A DNA stretch of 64,000 nucleotides from an uncultured Armatimonadota bacterium (GCA_903927025.1 CAIYLG010000038.1:26326-90325); one strand, 5' to 3'; numbered from the stretch's first letter, positions 45,113-55,742 are shown. Numbers and translations are program-made. The notes: generated by a model from the sequence alone, not told the origin.

Positions 45113-47683
45113 GAAGACGCGGAGCTCAGAAATGTGAACTCCCACGTTGGCGCTGTTGTAGAGCATATTGACCCGAACAAATCTTGCACCAACCGAGGCG
45201 AATGTGTGCGTCCTGCCACTTGATCGGGCTGGTGTCGAGTTCTTCGACTCGTCGACCACCTGTTTCCACTCAGAGCCATCCTCAGACACTTCAATCGTGT
45301 ATCGATAGAATCGGTCGCCATCGTAAAACGTGAAGAGCTGGATTTCATCAATCTTCTCTGTCTTTCCAAGGTCGACCTGAAGCCATTGAGGATAGGGCGA
45401 AGCTGCCCAGTAGCCGCCTCGAGTTCTGCCGTCTACAGCCTGTTCAGGACCGTGCCCAGGCTCAGACGTCCCCGATACGCTGACTGGCTTCCCCACTGCG
45501 ATTCCTCTATCAATCGGAGGCACTACTGGGACCAGGTACTTGGCCAAAAGGCGTTCGACACACTTGAGCGTTTCCTCAGTTGACGCATCATTGGGAACGG
45601 ACTTCTGCTTTGTCCACTTCAGCTCCCAATTTCCCAACTTCGCGCTGTCGGCAGTCGTCACGTCGTGCTTGGAGTTTGACCCTGAGGTCAGTTCATAGGC
45701 TTTGAACCGCTCCTTATAGAAGGACTTCACCAGTCCACTCCATTCTTTCCAAGCATAGTCGTGCAGAATCGGACCGCCCCAAACCGTGACCTGCATTAGG
45801 GCATTCTCCTGGAGCTGCTGTCGCTCCGCGTCAGTACGCCCCCAAGACTCTGCCTGTCGAATCCAAGTGGAGAGTCGATATTCTGGCAGGGTACCAAGAA
45901 GACTGTCTAAATCATCCAACAAGCCATAGAACTGATTCATGGAAGACCGGTAGCCTGCTGAATTGTCAGCGTCTCGACTCACCCGCCCCTGATACCAATA
46001 GGTGCTTCCCACTTCCTCCAGATATCGCTTGGTCAAATCAACGAGGTCCATCTTGAGGAGATGGTTTGCGGCTCGCTGACGGCCAACACTAACTAAAAGC
46101 AGAATGGCTCGCCGAAGCTGATCAAGTTCCTTGGCTGGCTCGCCTCCAAACTCCGGTTTGGGCCGAAACATGATCTGTGCTTCTTCAGGCAAATAGCCGC
46201 CGTCGTAGATCAGTTTCAGAACGATTCGCCAGGCCTCTGAGATTTTCGCGTCAGCTAGCCCATACCTGGCTTCAGCGTAGCTCTTCGTCCACTGGTCCAC
46301 ATTTATGGGATCGGTTCGCCACATCGTATCCGTTGCCAATTCGTATACAGGAGCGTTCTGTTGAATCCCCTCCATCGTAATTCCCATTCCTGCCATATGG
46401 CCATGGCCTTGATCTTTCAGCGCAGTAATGGGCTGCTTGGCATACTTTCGAAGATCACCCCAAAGGGTCGTCGTTCCACCATAGTTGTGAAGCGTACAAC
46501 TGATCCAGCGCTTCTTCCTCACCGCCGCCTGGGTTCGCCAAATTTCGGCCGTGTCACAGGCAAGATCAAGAACGACCATCCGATTATCCGGCACACCCTT
46601 CAGAAAAGCGTCCGTTTCCTTTTCGCCCCAAAAGGCTCGATCAAAGTTGAACATCCAACCCTGCATCACCCAGGTTCCCTTTGGGTCACCCGCCGTGATC
46701 GCATGATATACCGCCTCGCCGGCCGCCTGAAGCTCTGAATACTTGGTTGCCTTGGCGACTCGCGGGGGCATCTCGTTGTAAACATCGGCTAGATACAGGT
46801 GATCTGATCCAAAACGTTTGCGGTAGGTCTCTACGAACCGCTTGCCTATTGTCAAGAAGAGTGGGTCCTTGGGGTTCAAAAGAAGCGTGGACTCAAATCC
46901 GGCCCAAGCAGTTGACTCCGCAATCTGTGCGGATGGATGGTCCTTGCGAAAGGCGGGCGGTACAAACCCAGAGAACGCGGGTACCACCGGGTGCATTTGG
47001 AGCGACAATTCACGCTTGAAAATCCTCTGCTGAAGTCTTGCCTGTCCTTCAATCCAACTCGTCGCAAGCGGACCGCCATGGCGATTGATGTTCCCCATTC
47101 GGTGCCACGGTAAGAACGCCGGCCCCGAGAAGTAGGACCGAATCTCAGCATCTTTCAGACCAAAGCTCTTCCACACTTCCAGCCAAATAGCTTCCTGTCC
47201 ATTCATGGAAAGGGGCATGTTGATGCCGTGCAGCGCCATCCAGTCGATCTCCTGCTCCCAACGCTTCCAGTTCCACCACACCGTTGAATAGCCGAAGGTG
47301 CACACGTTGAAGTAGTGCCGGTATTCGTTGGGGCAAGTCACTTCTCGAGTTGAGCAGCTAGGCAGCGGACTTGGCAAGCTTACGGTCGGTTGGCCCCAAG
47401 CTACCTGTCGGTGGCAGGATCCCTTGATGTACTCGTAGGCTCCCCGACATATTGCTGTTGCACTGGAGCCCTGAACATAGACCTTTCCGTTTGAGGCATG
47501 AACCCGAAAAATGTCCAGTCCATGCTTTGCAGGAATTTCTGAAAGGACAAATAGATTTGCCTGACTGCCCACCGTCCGCAAAAGCACGCCATGTGCCGCA
47601 TCAACTGCTTGGGAGGCAAAACTGGAGGATCCAGCCAGAATCGGGAGCGAGAAAGAGATAATGCGGCAGAGGGTGCGAAACAC
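45092..47683 (-). CDS. Secreted GH89 alpha-N-acetylglucosaminidase with discoidin domain
   Basis: The 863-residue protein has a signal peptide, a NAGLU N-terminal domain (about 25-120), the TIM barrel with YRHYFNVCTFGYSTVWWNW and WMALHGINMPLSM, and VYNEMPP with a likely catalytic Glu. An all-helical C-terminal domain follows, then a final F5/8-type C (discoidin) carbohydrate-binding module (about 720-863: GRTRGGYWAASPYPQWLQVDLG). It releases alpha-linked GlcNAc. The start is GTG 47683. It is last of the sigma-antisigma-PAP2-NAGLU operon, 7 nt after PAP2. Confidence 0.93.
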   Translation of the reverse strand: MFRTLCRIISFSLPILAGSSSFASQAVDAAHGVLLRTVGSQANLFVLSEIPAKHGLDIFRVHASNGKVYVQGSSATAICRGAYEYIKGSCHRQVAWGQPTVSLPSPLPSCSTREVTCPNEYRHYFNVCTFGYSTVWWNWKRWEQEIDWMALHGINMPLSMNGQEAIWLEVWKSFGLKDAEIRSYFSGPAFLPWHRMGNINRHGGPLATSWIEGQARLQQRIFKRELSLQMHPVVPAFSGFVPPAFRKDHPSAQIAESTAWAGFESTLLLNPKDPLFLTIGKRFVETYRKRFGSDHLYLADVYNEMPPRVAKATKYSELQAAGEAVYHAITAGDPKGTWVMQGWMFNFDRAFWGEKETDAFLKGVPDNRMVVLDLACDTAEIWRTQAAVRKKRWISCTLHNYGGTTTLWGDLRKYAKQPITALKDQGHGHMAGMGITMEGIQQNAPVYELATDTMWRTDPINVDQWTKSYAEARYGLADAKISEAWRIVLKLIYDGGYLPEEAQIMFRPKPEFGGEPAKELDQLRRAILLLVSVGRQRAANHLLKMDLVDLTKRYLEEVGSTYWYQGRVSRDADNSAGYRSSMNQFYGLLDDLDSLLGTLPEYRLSTWIRQAESWGRTDAERQQLQENALMQVTVWGGPILHDYAWKEWSGLVKSFYKERFKAYELTSGSNSKHDVTTADSAKLGNWELKWTKQKSVPNDASTEETLKCVERLLAKYLVPVVPPIDRGIAVGKPVSVSGTSEPGHGPEQAVDGRTRGGYWAASPYPQWLQVDLGKTEKIDEIQLFTFYDGDRFYRYTIEVSEDGSEWKQVVDESKNSTPARSSGRTHTFASVGARFVRVNMLYNSANVGVHISELRVFRAKQKL

Positions 47684-47690
47684 TCCCGAA

Positions 47691-48272
47691 TTATGAGGAA
47701 ACAGCGGGGATTTCGCTCATGAGGGCGTCCTCAGTTAGCTTCAGCCCAAACTTCGGAAGGAGCAAGTAAAGAGTACAGGCAGTTCCGATGCCGCACATGA
47801 TGCCGGCAACTACATCGGTGGGCCAATGCACTCCTCGGTAGATTCTACTGACGCCTACGAGACCCGCCGCCACCAGAGATATCCAGCCCCACGATGCTCT
47901 AGGTGTCTCACGGGTCAAGAACCACATCATCGCTGCGATCGCGAATGCGGTCGTCGTGTGGCCGCTTGGAAAGCTGGAGGCCAGATGCGGCTCTTCTCGG
48001 ATGGCAAAGGAAAGGTGACTTGGCCTGTCTCTGGGAAACAGTATCTTCAGGACATCCGCCACAAGAAATCCGCCCACTGCGTCGGCAATCAGCAAGGGCA
48101 AGACAAACCTTCGAGTTGATTTACTGAAAGCAAACAGCAGACACGCGGCGCCACAGATCTGACCAAGACCCAAGTAGCTGAAGAACGCGAAAAATGGATC
48201 CAGCCAAGACCGGTGCAGATCGACGTTGATAGCCCGAAATAGGCTCAGATCAAGTTCATGCAACGACTCCAC
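47691..48272 (-). CDS. PAP2-family membrane phosphatase
   Basis: The 193-residue protein has about five hydrophobic helices and the three PAP2 motifs: a KxxxxxxRP-type stretch (KILFPRDRPSH), the PSGHTT loop (SSFPSGHTTTAF) and SRIYRGVHWPTDVVAG. Such enzymes dephosphorylate undecaprenyl-PP, phosphatidate or related lipids. GTG start, 4 nt after the anti-sigma gene. Confidence 0.9.
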   Translation of the reverse strand: MESLHELDLSLFRAINVDLHRSWLDPFFAFFSYLGLGQICGAACLLFAFSKSTRRFVLPLLIADAVGGFLVADVLKILFPRDRPSHLSFAIREEPHLASSFPSGHTTTAFAIAAMMWFLTRETPRASWGWISLVAAGLVGVSRIYRGVHWPTDVVAGIMCGIGTACTLYLLLPKFGLKLTEDALMSEIPAVSS

Positions 48273-48276
48273 AGTC

Positions 48277-49497
48277 TTAGGGTACCGGTTTCTTGTCCGG
48301 GGTCAGCTTGAACACAAATCGGACGCGCCGCTTCGCTTTCGTTGGTTCGCCCTTTCCAAGTTCCCCAGCAACCGGCTTGATTGCGCTGACAACTGCAGAA
48401 TTGGCGAATGTCTGAGCCTTCTTCTTTGCGGTCGCAGATGATTCTGAGTCCGCTTTCACCTTTGCGGGAGGTGAATTCTTGAGTCCAAGATAATCAAGGG
48501 GAGCCGACTTTGCGGCACTGACCCGATCAGCTTCTGGTACGTAAGCTGATCGTCCCATCCCTCCCATGGCTCCCCCGGTACCGGGACGACGGCGGTTTGC
48601 GGAGAGTTTCGACTTTTCAGCGGGAGCAGCCAGACCAAATTTCGGCCCGGGGGTGGGACTAGATACTGCTTCTGACACGATGCTGTCGAGCTGATCAGCC
48701 GGAACCTCGACTTCCACGAACTCAGCGGAGTGAGGGTTGGCATCCATACTGAGCTGCAATTTCGTCGGAGTTGTTGTAAGCGCGTACCTGTCCATGATCT
48801 TTCGGACTTTGTCTTGCCCCTCCTGAAGGGTGTTGCAGGCGACCACAACCGTTTGAATTGCAGACTCGGCATGGACGGATGAGAGAGCAACCGGCACTTT
48901 GTGCACGTCCGCAACAAACTTGGACAGATCCGACGGTGCTGTCGCATGCGTTTCCTTTTTGCGAACCAATGGAGACTCGGCACCGCGCTTGGTGCGAGGA
49001 ACTGATCCAACCGGCTTTGCCCCGAGCTCAAGCGGAACCTTCGGTGCAGGTGACGGCATCGCAGTCATCTTTGGCAGAGGTGCAATCGATTTTTGAGCCG
49101 ACGACGCGGCACTTGCCGAGGCATCGGCGGATTTGGCGTCACTCATGGCGACAGCCCCATTAGCCGTAGCCTTGGCACGAACATTCGCATCACCCCCTGG
49201 CCAGAGGATGACGACGACCACCAATGCCGCAACGGTGGCCAATCCGGACCCCCAAAGCCATGGAAAGGTGAAAGAATGTCTGTTGCTTGGCTTGCGATTG
49301 AGCGCCGCAAGCGTCTGTTCGAGGCCCAATGCTTCTGGCTGCAACGCCATCGCCTTTATGGAGTCGCCAACCTTCTTGAGGTCAGCCAACTCTGCACGCA
49401 GGTCCGCATTCGAAGCCAACTCCCGTTCCATTTCGGTTGAACGCGCAAGATCGAGTTCACCATCAAGGTATGCCTTCAGGTCTTCGGAGTAGTTCAC
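48277..49497 (-). CDS. Membrane anti-sigma factor, large extracytoplasmic part
   Basis: The 406-residue protein has an N-terminal anti-sigma-like helical domain (YSEDLKAYLDGELDLARSTEMERELASNADLRAEL, as landmark) lacking the HCC zinc residues of classical ZAS domains. One transmembrane helix lies near 85-105 (TVAALVVVVILW), followed by a 300-residue Ala/Ser/Lys-rich exterior with one structured segment. Its GTG overlaps the sigma gene stop (GTGA). It should hold the sigma factor inactive until an envelope signal arrives. Confidence 0.8.
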   Translation of the reverse strand: MNYSEDLKAYLDGELDLARSTEMERELASNADLRAELADLKKVGDSIKAMALQPEALGLEQTLAALNRKPSNRHSFTFPWLWGSGLATVAALVVVVILWPGGDANVRAKATANGAVAMSDAKSADASASAASSAQKSIAPLPKMTAMPSPAPKVPLELGAKPVGSVPRTKRGAESPLVRKKETHATAPSDLSKFVADVHKVPVALSSVHAESAIQTVVVACNTLQEGQDKVRKIMDRYALTTTPTKLQLSMDANPHSAEFVEVEVPADQLDSIVSEAVSSPTPGPKFGLAAPAEKSKLSANRRRPGTGGAMGGMGRSAYVPEADRVSAAKSAPLDYLGLKNSPPAKVKADSESSATAKKKAQTFANSAVVSAIKPVAGELGKGEPTKAKRRVRFVFKLTPDKKPVP

Positions 49498-50000
49498 CTT
49501 GCTGCCTCCTCAACTGGCATCAGCTGGCGCCGAAGTTGAAGGAACGCATGATGAAGTCGAGACTTCACGGTTCCTACTGGCACACCTAACACTACGGCCG
49601 CTTCCTCATAGGTCATGCCCTCTACTTCGTGGAGGATGACGACTTCTCGATGATCAGGGGAAAGGCGGGAAAGGGCCTGATTCAACGCATGACGGTCCAC
49701 AACTTCATCCTGAAGCGACGTGGTTTGCGAGCCAGCACCATCCAGATCCAAGAGAGAAACCTCCGGTCGAACTTTACGATAGGCGCGGCGGCACTCGTTG
49801 AGCGCAATTCCAAACAGCCACGTTGTGATACTTGAATCGCCTCGAAACTTATGAAGCACTTTCTGCGCGGTCAAAAAAGTCTCCTGTGCCACATCTGCTG
49901 CTCGATCCGTACCTACTCTGCGCGCGCAAAAGCGATAGACCGCATCGTAGTGCTCTCTAGCGATGCGAGCCATATTGAGTTCAGAACCCCCTGTGGGCAT
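49494..50000 (-). CDS. ECF RNA polymerase sigma factor
   Basis: The 168-residue sigma factor has region 2 (YRFCARRVGTDRAADVAQETFL) and region 4 (REVVILHEVEGMTYEEAAVVLGVPVGTVKSRL, as landmark) with its helix-turn-helix. There is no region 3. ATG 49973 is an alternative start. It is first gene of the four-gene operon ending in NAGLU. Confidence 0.93.
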   Translation of the reverse strand: MPTGGSELNMARIAREHYDAVYRFCARRVGTDRAADVAQETFLTAQKVLHKFRGDSSITTWLFGIALNECRRAYRKVRPEVSLLDLDGAGSQTTSLQDEVVDRHALNQALSRLSPDHREVVILHEVEGMTYEEAAVVLGVPVGTVKSRLHHAFLQLRRQLMPVEEAAR

Positions 50001-50215
50001 TACTGGAACCCATTCCTATTGCGCTCTTGAAAAGTGAGTGATCGCATCGGGCTCAATCGTTCAATCTAATCATATCCGCTCGAACACTTTTTACCGTTGG
50101 AACCAAGCCAGGTAACTTGCTCTTCAGACGGTCAAAACCCTCACGATGTTTATGCAATTCCAAATCTGCCCCCGTACGCGTCCTGAATTCACAGCGATCA
50201 AACTCGGAGTTCTCC

Positions 50216-50521
50216 TTGCAGCCGAGTAGTGACTGGCTCGCCCGTGGGGGCACCTACTACGTTCTGGCGTTCGTTTGGATCCTCAGCGCATCGTTCTATT
50301 ACGTGATGGGCATCAAGCTTGGTGCGCAGACCGGTCAGCCAAACGATGGCTGCCTAATCGGTATCAGCAATATCGTTCTTGCACTCTTTGGGGGCGGCAT
50401 TGGGTTCCTTCTGCTCATTCATAACTACCCCTACTTCATCTTGAGTTCAACGTTCTGCGCGATCGGCTTTCCTGCCTCCTCAACGCTCTACTTTGCAACT
50501 CGATTCCGGAAGAAGCGCTAA
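50216..50521 (+). CDS. Small membrane protein with three helices
   Basis: The frame extends to a TTG at 50117, but the TTG at 50216 has GGAG 7 nt upstream and gives a 101-residue protein starting just before the membrane region. Three hydrophobic helices (YYVLAFVWILSASFYYVMG, CLIGISNIVLALFGGGIGFL, FILSSTFCAIGFPASSTLYF) and a basic C terminus follow. No family is recognised. It lies 20 nt upstream of leuB. Confidence 0.6.
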   Translation: MQPSSDWLARGGTYYVLAFVWILSASFYYVMGIKLGAQTGQPNDGCLIGISNIVLALFGGGIGFLLLIHNYPYFILSSTFCAIGFPASSTLYFATRFRKKR

Positions 50522-50541
50522 CGGGCCATAATCCAGGTTCC

Positions 50542-51612
50542 ATGTCCAAGAAGATAGCGGTTTTGCCGGGAGACGGCATTGGCCCCGAAGTAACCACCCA
50601 GGCGGTTCGCGTCCTGGAAGCCATTCGAAGTGACTTTGAATTTGAAACTGCTCTGGTCGGAGGAGCAGCCTACGATGACAGCGGACATCCCCTGCCAGCC
50701 TCAACGCTTGACCTTTGCCGCGCGTCTGACGCCGTGCTCTTTGGAGCAGTTGGCGGGCCAAAGTACGACAAGATACAGCCGCCGGAAATGAGACCGGAAG
50801 TCGGAGCCCTATTGCCGCTCCGCTCTGAACTCAACCTCTATGCGAACGTACGTCCGGCAAAGACCATGAAGGCGCTTTTGTCCTCCAGCCCTCTCCGAGG
50901 CGACCGCGGAAGAATGGACCTTGTGGTCATGCGAGAACTTACTGGCGGCATCTACTTCGCCCGCCCGCGCGAAAGAAGAGACAACGGCAACACTGCCGTC
51001 GACACATGCATCTATCGACGGCATGAGGTTGTCCGCATCGCGGAGCATGCCTTTGCGATAGCACGACAGCGACGTCGAGAAATCGTCAGCGTGGATAAGG
51101 CAAATGTCCTGGAGACGTCAAGGCTCTGGCGAGAAGTCGTGACCGAAATGGCACAGAGCAATCCAGATGTTAAGGTGACTCACATGCTGGTTGACAACTG
51201 CGCGATGCAGCTTGTGAGAGATCCAGGCCAGTTCGACGTCATTCTCACCGAGAATATGTTTGGTGACATCCTCTCAGACGAGGCTTCGATGATCACCGGC
51301 TCGCTGGGTCTGCTCCCGAGCGCATCACTGAGCGATCCTAAAGATGGAACGGTCTTTGGACTCTACGAACCCATCCATGGGTCCGCACCGGATATTGCCG
51401 GACTGAACAAGGCAAATCCAATTGCAGCAATCTTAAGCGCAGCCATGTTGCTGAGATACTCATTCAACGACACCGAAAACGCGGAGCGCATTGAAGCAGC
51501 CGTTGAATCGGTACTTGAAGACGGTCTGCGAACTGCGGACATTGCCGGAACAGAAACGAGCCCGATTACTACAGTGGAAATGGGCGACGCCATTCTCAGC
51601 GCCTTGAAATAG
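50542..51612 (+). CDS. leuB: 3-isopropylmalate dehydrogenase
   Basis: The 356-residue enzyme of leucine synthesis matches across its length: VLPGDGIGPEV at the start, MRELTGGIYFARPR, DNCAMQLVRDP, LTENMFGDILSDEASMITGSLG and FGLYEPIHGSAPDIAG. It oxidatively decarboxylates 3-isopropylmalate using NAD. leuA, leuC and leuD are not adjacent. Confidence 0.96.
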   Translation: MSKKIAVLPGDGIGPEVTTQAVRVLEAIRSDFEFETALVGGAAYDDSGHPLPASTLDLCRASDAVLFGAVGGPKYDKIQPPEMRPEVGALLPLRSELNLYANVRPAKTMKALLSSSPLRGDRGRMDLVVMRELTGGIYFARPRERRDNGNTAVDTCIYRRHEVVRIAEHAFAIARQRRREIVSVDKANVLETSRLWREVVTEMAQSNPDVKVTHMLVDNCAMQLVRDPGQFDVILTENMFGDILSDEASMITGSLGLLPSASLSDPKDGTVFGLYEPIHGSAPDIAGLNKANPIAAILSAAMLLRYSFNDTENAERIEAAVESVLEDGLRTADIAGTETSPITTVEMGDAILSALK

Positions 51613-51616
51613 AAAA

Positions 51617-51648
51617 AGAGGCTCCCTCACAGATGTTTGGGAGCCTCT
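51617..51648. terminator. Bidirectional terminator between leuB and the pilin-like gene
   Basis: A perfect 10-bp stem, AGAGGCTCCC (51617-51626) with GGGAGCCTCT (51639-51648). On the minus strand it is followed by CTTTTTCTATTTC, a good T-tract for the pilin-like gene; on the plus strand the tail is weaker. Confidence 0.85.
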
Positions 51649-51664
51649 ATAGATCACGAACGGT

Positions 51665-52621
51665 TTAGTTGCAGTTCGGGTGAGCGCCTTCGACGTCCGT
51701 CGACCAGAAGCAAATGTCGCCCACAGTCTGGTGCCAGTCAAGGGTCTTTGCATGTCCGTCAACCCATTGAACGTTCAGCTTTCCTGCGTAGCGAGTAGGG
51801 ATCTGCTGAAGCGCAGTTGGGATCTGGCTCGATGTAAACGGAACACCAGATGCAGTCCAGGTTGAACCACCTTGGTTCATCCAGTAGTGCGCGTAGTTGG
51901 TGTTCTGGTTCGTCACATAGGCGGATTCGTAGCCGTTTGCGTGTGAAGTGTTCCACAGACCCGACTCGCCGGTAATGTCTGGACCAGCTCCGTAGTAGCC
52001 AGCGTCTACGATCATGATCGTGCCTGCAACACGAGGAACTGATGTGAGCGTTGGAGGCGAAGGAAGATTTGCTGATCCGCCGCTCGTGTTTGCACCTGGG
52101 CTGAGCCAGAAATCGTTGTGGCCGTAGCTGTTCTGCCCACCGTAGTTATTGCCGTTCTTCGCTCCGTTATTGTTCTGGAAAGTTACAGTCGTGTTGCTGC
52201 CTGGCCAGAAAGCGTTCGTCGTATCCGGGCCCTTGAACATGGTGTAGTTCTTGGTATAAGGCTGAATGACGTATGCCCAGAAGAGCCGCTGGTTGACTGG
52301 ACTGCTGAGGCCGCCTGCCTGGTCTGGCGCGGTTGCGTTTAGTCCATTTGCCTGAGTTCCCTGGTAATCGGGGCAGACTTCGGACGCGGTGTAGTTATTG
52401 GCAGCCGTTCCGCCACAGTTCCATCGGTGAGCGTATAGGGCATCGTCGTAGTCACCAGCGTACATGACAGACGCGAGTCCAAACTGCTTGAGGTTGCTGA
52501 GGTCGGACGTCTTCTTGGCTGCCTCTTTGGCCTGCGCGAAGACTGGGAAGAGAATGGCGGCGAGGATCGCAATGATCGCGATCACCACAAGAAGTTCAAT
52601 AAGAGTAAAGGCTTTTTTCAT
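51665..52621 (-). CDS. DUF1559-like prepilin-type protein
   Basis: The 318-residue protein has the leader MKKA and then [20 protein letters not shown], a class III signal with Ala at -1. The globular region has [20 protein letters not shown], and the end has the H-X9-DG-like [17 protein letters not shown] lies 8 nt upstream of the ATG. Such proteins are numerous in Planctomycetes and Armatimonadota; the role is unknown, and assembly by the gsp machinery is possible. Confidence 0.92.
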   Translation of the reverse strand: MKKAFTLIELLVVIAIIAILAAILFPVFAQAKEAAKKTSDLSNLKQFGLASVMYAGDYDDALYAHRWNCGGTAANNYTASEVCPDYQGTQANGLNATAPDQAGGLSSPVNQRLFWAYVIQPYTKNYTMFKGPDTTNAFWPGSNTTVTFQNNNGAKNGNNYGGQNSYGHNDFWLSPGANTSGGSANLPSPPTLTSVPRVAGTIMIVDAGYYGAGPDITGESGLWNTSHANGYESAYVTNQNTNYAHYWMNQGGSTWTASGVPFTSSQIPTALQQIPTRYAGKLNVQWVDGHAKTLDWHQTVGDICFWSTDVEGAHPNCN

Positions 52622-52804
52622 ATGGAGTTCTCTCCGCAGCCACGCAAAAAAGCGAGCTACCGAATGCTTTCCAGATGCAGTGTGCGGTCCACACCTCTAC
52701 CCTTACCGTGGCTTAACACAAGGTTAATCGTTCCTTATTACTGTTAAGATTCTCGGGTCACTTCCAGCGAAGGATTTGTCACCCAATCCGGCAAATAGAA
52801 AGAA

Positions 52805-52840
52805 AAGTGCCTCCTCAGAATCAAATCTGAGAAGGCACTT
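52805..52840 (-). terminator. Terminator after clpC
   Basis: AAGTGCCT pairs with AGGCACTT and CTCAG with CTGAG, separated by one mismatch; the loop is 8 nt. On the minus strand it is followed by TTTCTTTCTATT. It begins 23 nt after the clpC stop. Confidence 0.88.
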
Positions 52841-52863
52841 ACTCTCAACGATTCAGCTTTCCT

Positions 52864-55362
52864 TTAAGTGGAAGCCAACTCCTTCTGGGGAGGCTCCGGC
52901 AATTCGCCTTCCTGTCGTTTGAAGAAGACGGTCTTACCATCCTCCGTGTCCGCAAGAATGACATCACCTGACTGGAACCTGCCAAGCAGAAGTTCCTCGC
53001 TAAGTGGATCTTCGATGAACCGCTGAACGGCCCTTCGTAGGGGTCTGGCACCAAGGTTGGCATCATATCCCTGCTCTACAAGCAGATTCTTCACGGGATC
53101 GCTCAGATGGATGGTAATTCCCATCGAGGACGCCTGCTGATTGACTCGCTTCAGATACAGATCCGCAATTTCGAGAATTTCTTCTCTCTTGAGGTGCTGG
53201 AACACAATGACTTCATCCACACGGTTGAGGAACTCGGGGCGGAAGAGTTTTTTCATCTCCTCTACCATCTTGTTCTTCATGCTCTCGTATGTTCTAGGGT
53301 CATTGAGATCCGGCTTCACATCGCGAAGGCCAAGAGGCTTGTCCATCTCGATCGGGCGAACACCCACGTTGGAAGTCATGATGATGAGCGTATTCCTGAA
53401 GTCGACCGTTCGCCCTTGGCTATCAGTCAACTGTCCATCTTCCATCACCTGAAGGAGGATGTTGAATACTTCTGGGTGGGCCTTCTCAATCTCATCGAGG
53501 AGAACCACGCAGTATGGGTTTCGTCTGACTTGTTCCGTCAGCTGTCCGCCCTCATCGTAACCTACGTATCCAGGAGGGGCTCCCAGCAATCGGCTGACTG
53601 CAAATCGCTCCATATACTCGGACATGTCGATTCGAACCATGTTGGACTCTTTCTCATAAAGGTAGCTTGCAAGCGCCTTTGCGAGTTCGGTCTTTCCAAC
53701 TCCAGTTGGTCCCAGGAAGATAAAGCTTCCCATCGGTCGCTTTGGATCTTTGAGTCCGGAACGAGCTCGTCGGATGGCTCGAGAAACGGCAACTACCGCA
53801 TCGTGCTGACCGATGATTCGCTCGTGCAGGTCGATCTCCATTCGAAGCAGTTTCTGGCTCTCAGCCTCAACCAGCTTCGTGACGGGGATACCTGTCCAGC
53901 TCTGGACGATCCAGGCTATTTCAGATTCACCAACAACGGGCTCAATCTTAGGAGTGTTGGCCCACTCTTCTTCTCGGACTTGGACGCTGGCTTCCAACTC
54001 ATCCCGTTCCTGCTGAAGTTTGGTCAACTGCTCTTCATTCGCTGAGCGCTTTTCAAGGTGTTCAACCTCAGCTCGCAGCTTAGACAGTCGGGTTCGATCC
54101 TGTCGCACATCAATTGGCGGAAGGCTCTGCTGAAGACGAACTCGAGATGCAGCCTCGTCGACCAAGTCAATCGCCTTATCGGGCAGGCTTCTGTCCGAAA
54201 TGTATCGCTGGCTCAGAGTGACAGCTGCAATAATCGCTTCGTCGGTGATTTCGACATGGTGATGAGCTTCGTATCTCTCTCTAAGCCCCTTCATGATGTC
54301 AATAGCTTCCTCTTCGGATGGCTCTTTGACCTTAACGGCCTGGAACCTTCGCTCCAAGGCGGCGTCGCGCTCGATGTACTTGCGGAACTCATCTTGAGTT
54401 GTTGCGCCAATACACTGCAGTTCGCCGCGCGCAAGTGCTGGTTTCATGATGTTGGAAGCGTCAATCGCTCCCTCAGCCGCACCGGCACCGACAAGCGTAT
54501 GAAGCTCGTCGATGAAGAGGATCACTTGTCCCTCGGACTTGCGGACCTCCTCCATCACCTTCTTCATTCGCTCTTCAAACTCACCGCGGTACTTGGTTCC
54601 TGCGACAAGTCCCGCAAGGTCAAGGGCAACTAGCCGCTTGTTGCGAAGCAGGTCAGGAATGTCACCGCTTACGATCCTCAGGGCGAGACCTTCAGCTATG
54701 GCAGTTTTGCCAACACCAGGTTCACCAATCAGACACGGGTTGTTTTTAGTTCGTCTGCAGAGGATCTGCATCACCCGCTCGATTTCACTCTGGCGTCCGA
54801 CGACGGGATCTAGTCTCCCTTCGCGTGCCAGTTCGGTTAGGTCTCGTCCGAATTCGTCGAGCGTTTGAGTTTTGGTCGTTCCACTGGCAGGCGCACTGGG
54901 ATTTCGCCCACTGGACTTGGTTTGGGTTTCGTTGTCCTGGAGAGACATGACTTCTTTTCGTGCCTTTTCCAGTTCGACCCCAAGCTTGGCGAGGACTCGC
55001 CCTGCAAGTCCGTCCCCTTCTCGGATAAGTCCAAGAAGAAGGTGCTCCGTGCCGATGTAGTTGTTATTCAGGTTGCGAGCTTCGTCGTACGCCAGGTCAA
55101 TGACCCGCTTTGCTCGAGGGGTGAGCGTCATATCCTGGCTTGGCCTCGCATCTCCCCTAGGGAGCTGCTTTTCAACCTCAGCCCGGATTCGGTTCAGACT
55201 CACGCCCAATTTCTCGAGCACACGTGCGGCGACGCTATCTGACTCTCGCACCAAGCCTAGAAGAAGATGCTCCGTCGAAACGTAGCCCTCTCCAAACTTC
55301 TGTGCCTCTTCTTGCGCGTAGAAGACGACCTTCCTTGCGCGTTCTGTAAAGCGTTGCCACAT
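52864..55362 (-). CDS. clpC: ClpC-type AAA+ protease ATPase
   Basis: The 832-residue unfoldase has two N-terminal Clp repeats ([12 protein letters not shown] and [12 protein letters not shown]), AAA1 with Walker [10 protein letters not shown] near 215, and a coiled middle region (about 415-465). AAA2 with [10 protein letters not shown] near 550 and the Clp C-terminal domain ([16 protein letters not shown]) follow. It feeds ClpP. A ClpP-binding loop is expected but I could not pin it down with certainty. ctsR, mcsA and mcsB are not adjacent. Confidence 0.96.
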   Translation of the reverse strand: MWQRFTERARKVVFYAQEEAQKFGEGYVSTEHLLLGLVRESDSVAARVLEKLGVSLNRIRAEVEKQLPRGDARPSQDMTLTPRAKRVIDLAYDEARNLNNNYIGTEHLLLGLIREGDGLAGRVLAKLGVELEKARKEVMSLQDNETQTKSSGRNPSAPASGTTKTQTLDEFGRDLTELAREGRLDPVVGRQSEIERVMQILCRRTKNNPCLIGEPGVGKTAIAEGLALRIVSGDIPDLLRNKRLVALDLAGLVAGTKYRGEFEERMKKVMEEVRKSEGQVILFIDELHTLVGAGAAEGAIDASNIMKPALARGELQCIGATTQDEFRKYIERDAALERRFQAVKVKEPSEEEAIDIMKGLRERYEAHHHVEITDEAIIAAVTLSQRYISDRSLPDKAIDLVDEAASRVRLQQSLPPIDVRQDRTRLSKLRAEVEHLEKRSANEEQLTKLQQERDELEASVQVREEEWANTPKIEPVVGESEIAWIVQSWTGIPVTKLVEAESQKLLRMEIDLHERIIGQHDAVVAVSRAIRRARSGLKDPKRPMGSFIFLGPTGVGKTELAKALASYLYEKESNMVRIDMSEYMERFAVSRLLGAPPGYVGYDEGGQLTEQVRRNPYCVVLLDEIEKAHPEVFNILLQVMEDGQLTDSQGRTVDFRNTLIIMTSNVGVRPIEMDKPLGLRDVKPDLNDPRTYESMKNKMVEEMKKLFRPEFLNRVDEVIVFQHLKREEILEIADLYLKRVNQQASSMGITIHLSDPVKNLLVEQGYDANLGARPLRRAVQRFIEDPLSEELLLGRFQSGDVILADTEDGKTVFFKRQEGELPEPPQKELAST

Positions 55363-55742
55363 TCTTAGCTTCTCACCTACTTAACGGCTGACGCCAAAGG
55401 CGCTAGTCGCTAGCTTTTCTACGTACTCCAGACCGTCCGTGTTGTTGACAATCTGAAAGACATCCTGACTCCTTCAGTCGGCTCTCTGCCGATCTTCGAG
55501 AGTACCCTTCGATTCCCCCTGTTGCACCTGCATTTAAGGACGACAATCTTTTACAAGTTCGCGCGGAATCTATTGATGCTCTCGTTCCCGGTTTGACGAG
55601 CTTGAATCAAAGACGGTTCACTTTGCCCAAAAAGTCCTGGGCAATTTGGCAATCTTCCGCGGAACGTCAATTTCGGCATCGATTCATCACTCCGAACGAA
55701 TTCCTTCAGCATTTCGCCAGAGCCGGGTTAAACTGTTTCTCT
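55363..55742. other. Intergenic region between divergent clpC and mlaD-like genes
   Basis: About 380 nt that must hold promoters for both genes. A reading frame in phase with the mlaD-like gene begins at 55593, but its first 50 residues lack signal or MCE features, so it is treated as non-coding. No clear operator or known RNA was recognised. Confidence 0.45.

Noticed and set aside
53107..54045. Long plus-strand frame (312 codons) opposite clpC
   Set aside because: It is fully antisense to the conserved AAA domains of clpC and its sequence has no protein-family features; a codon-bias shadow.
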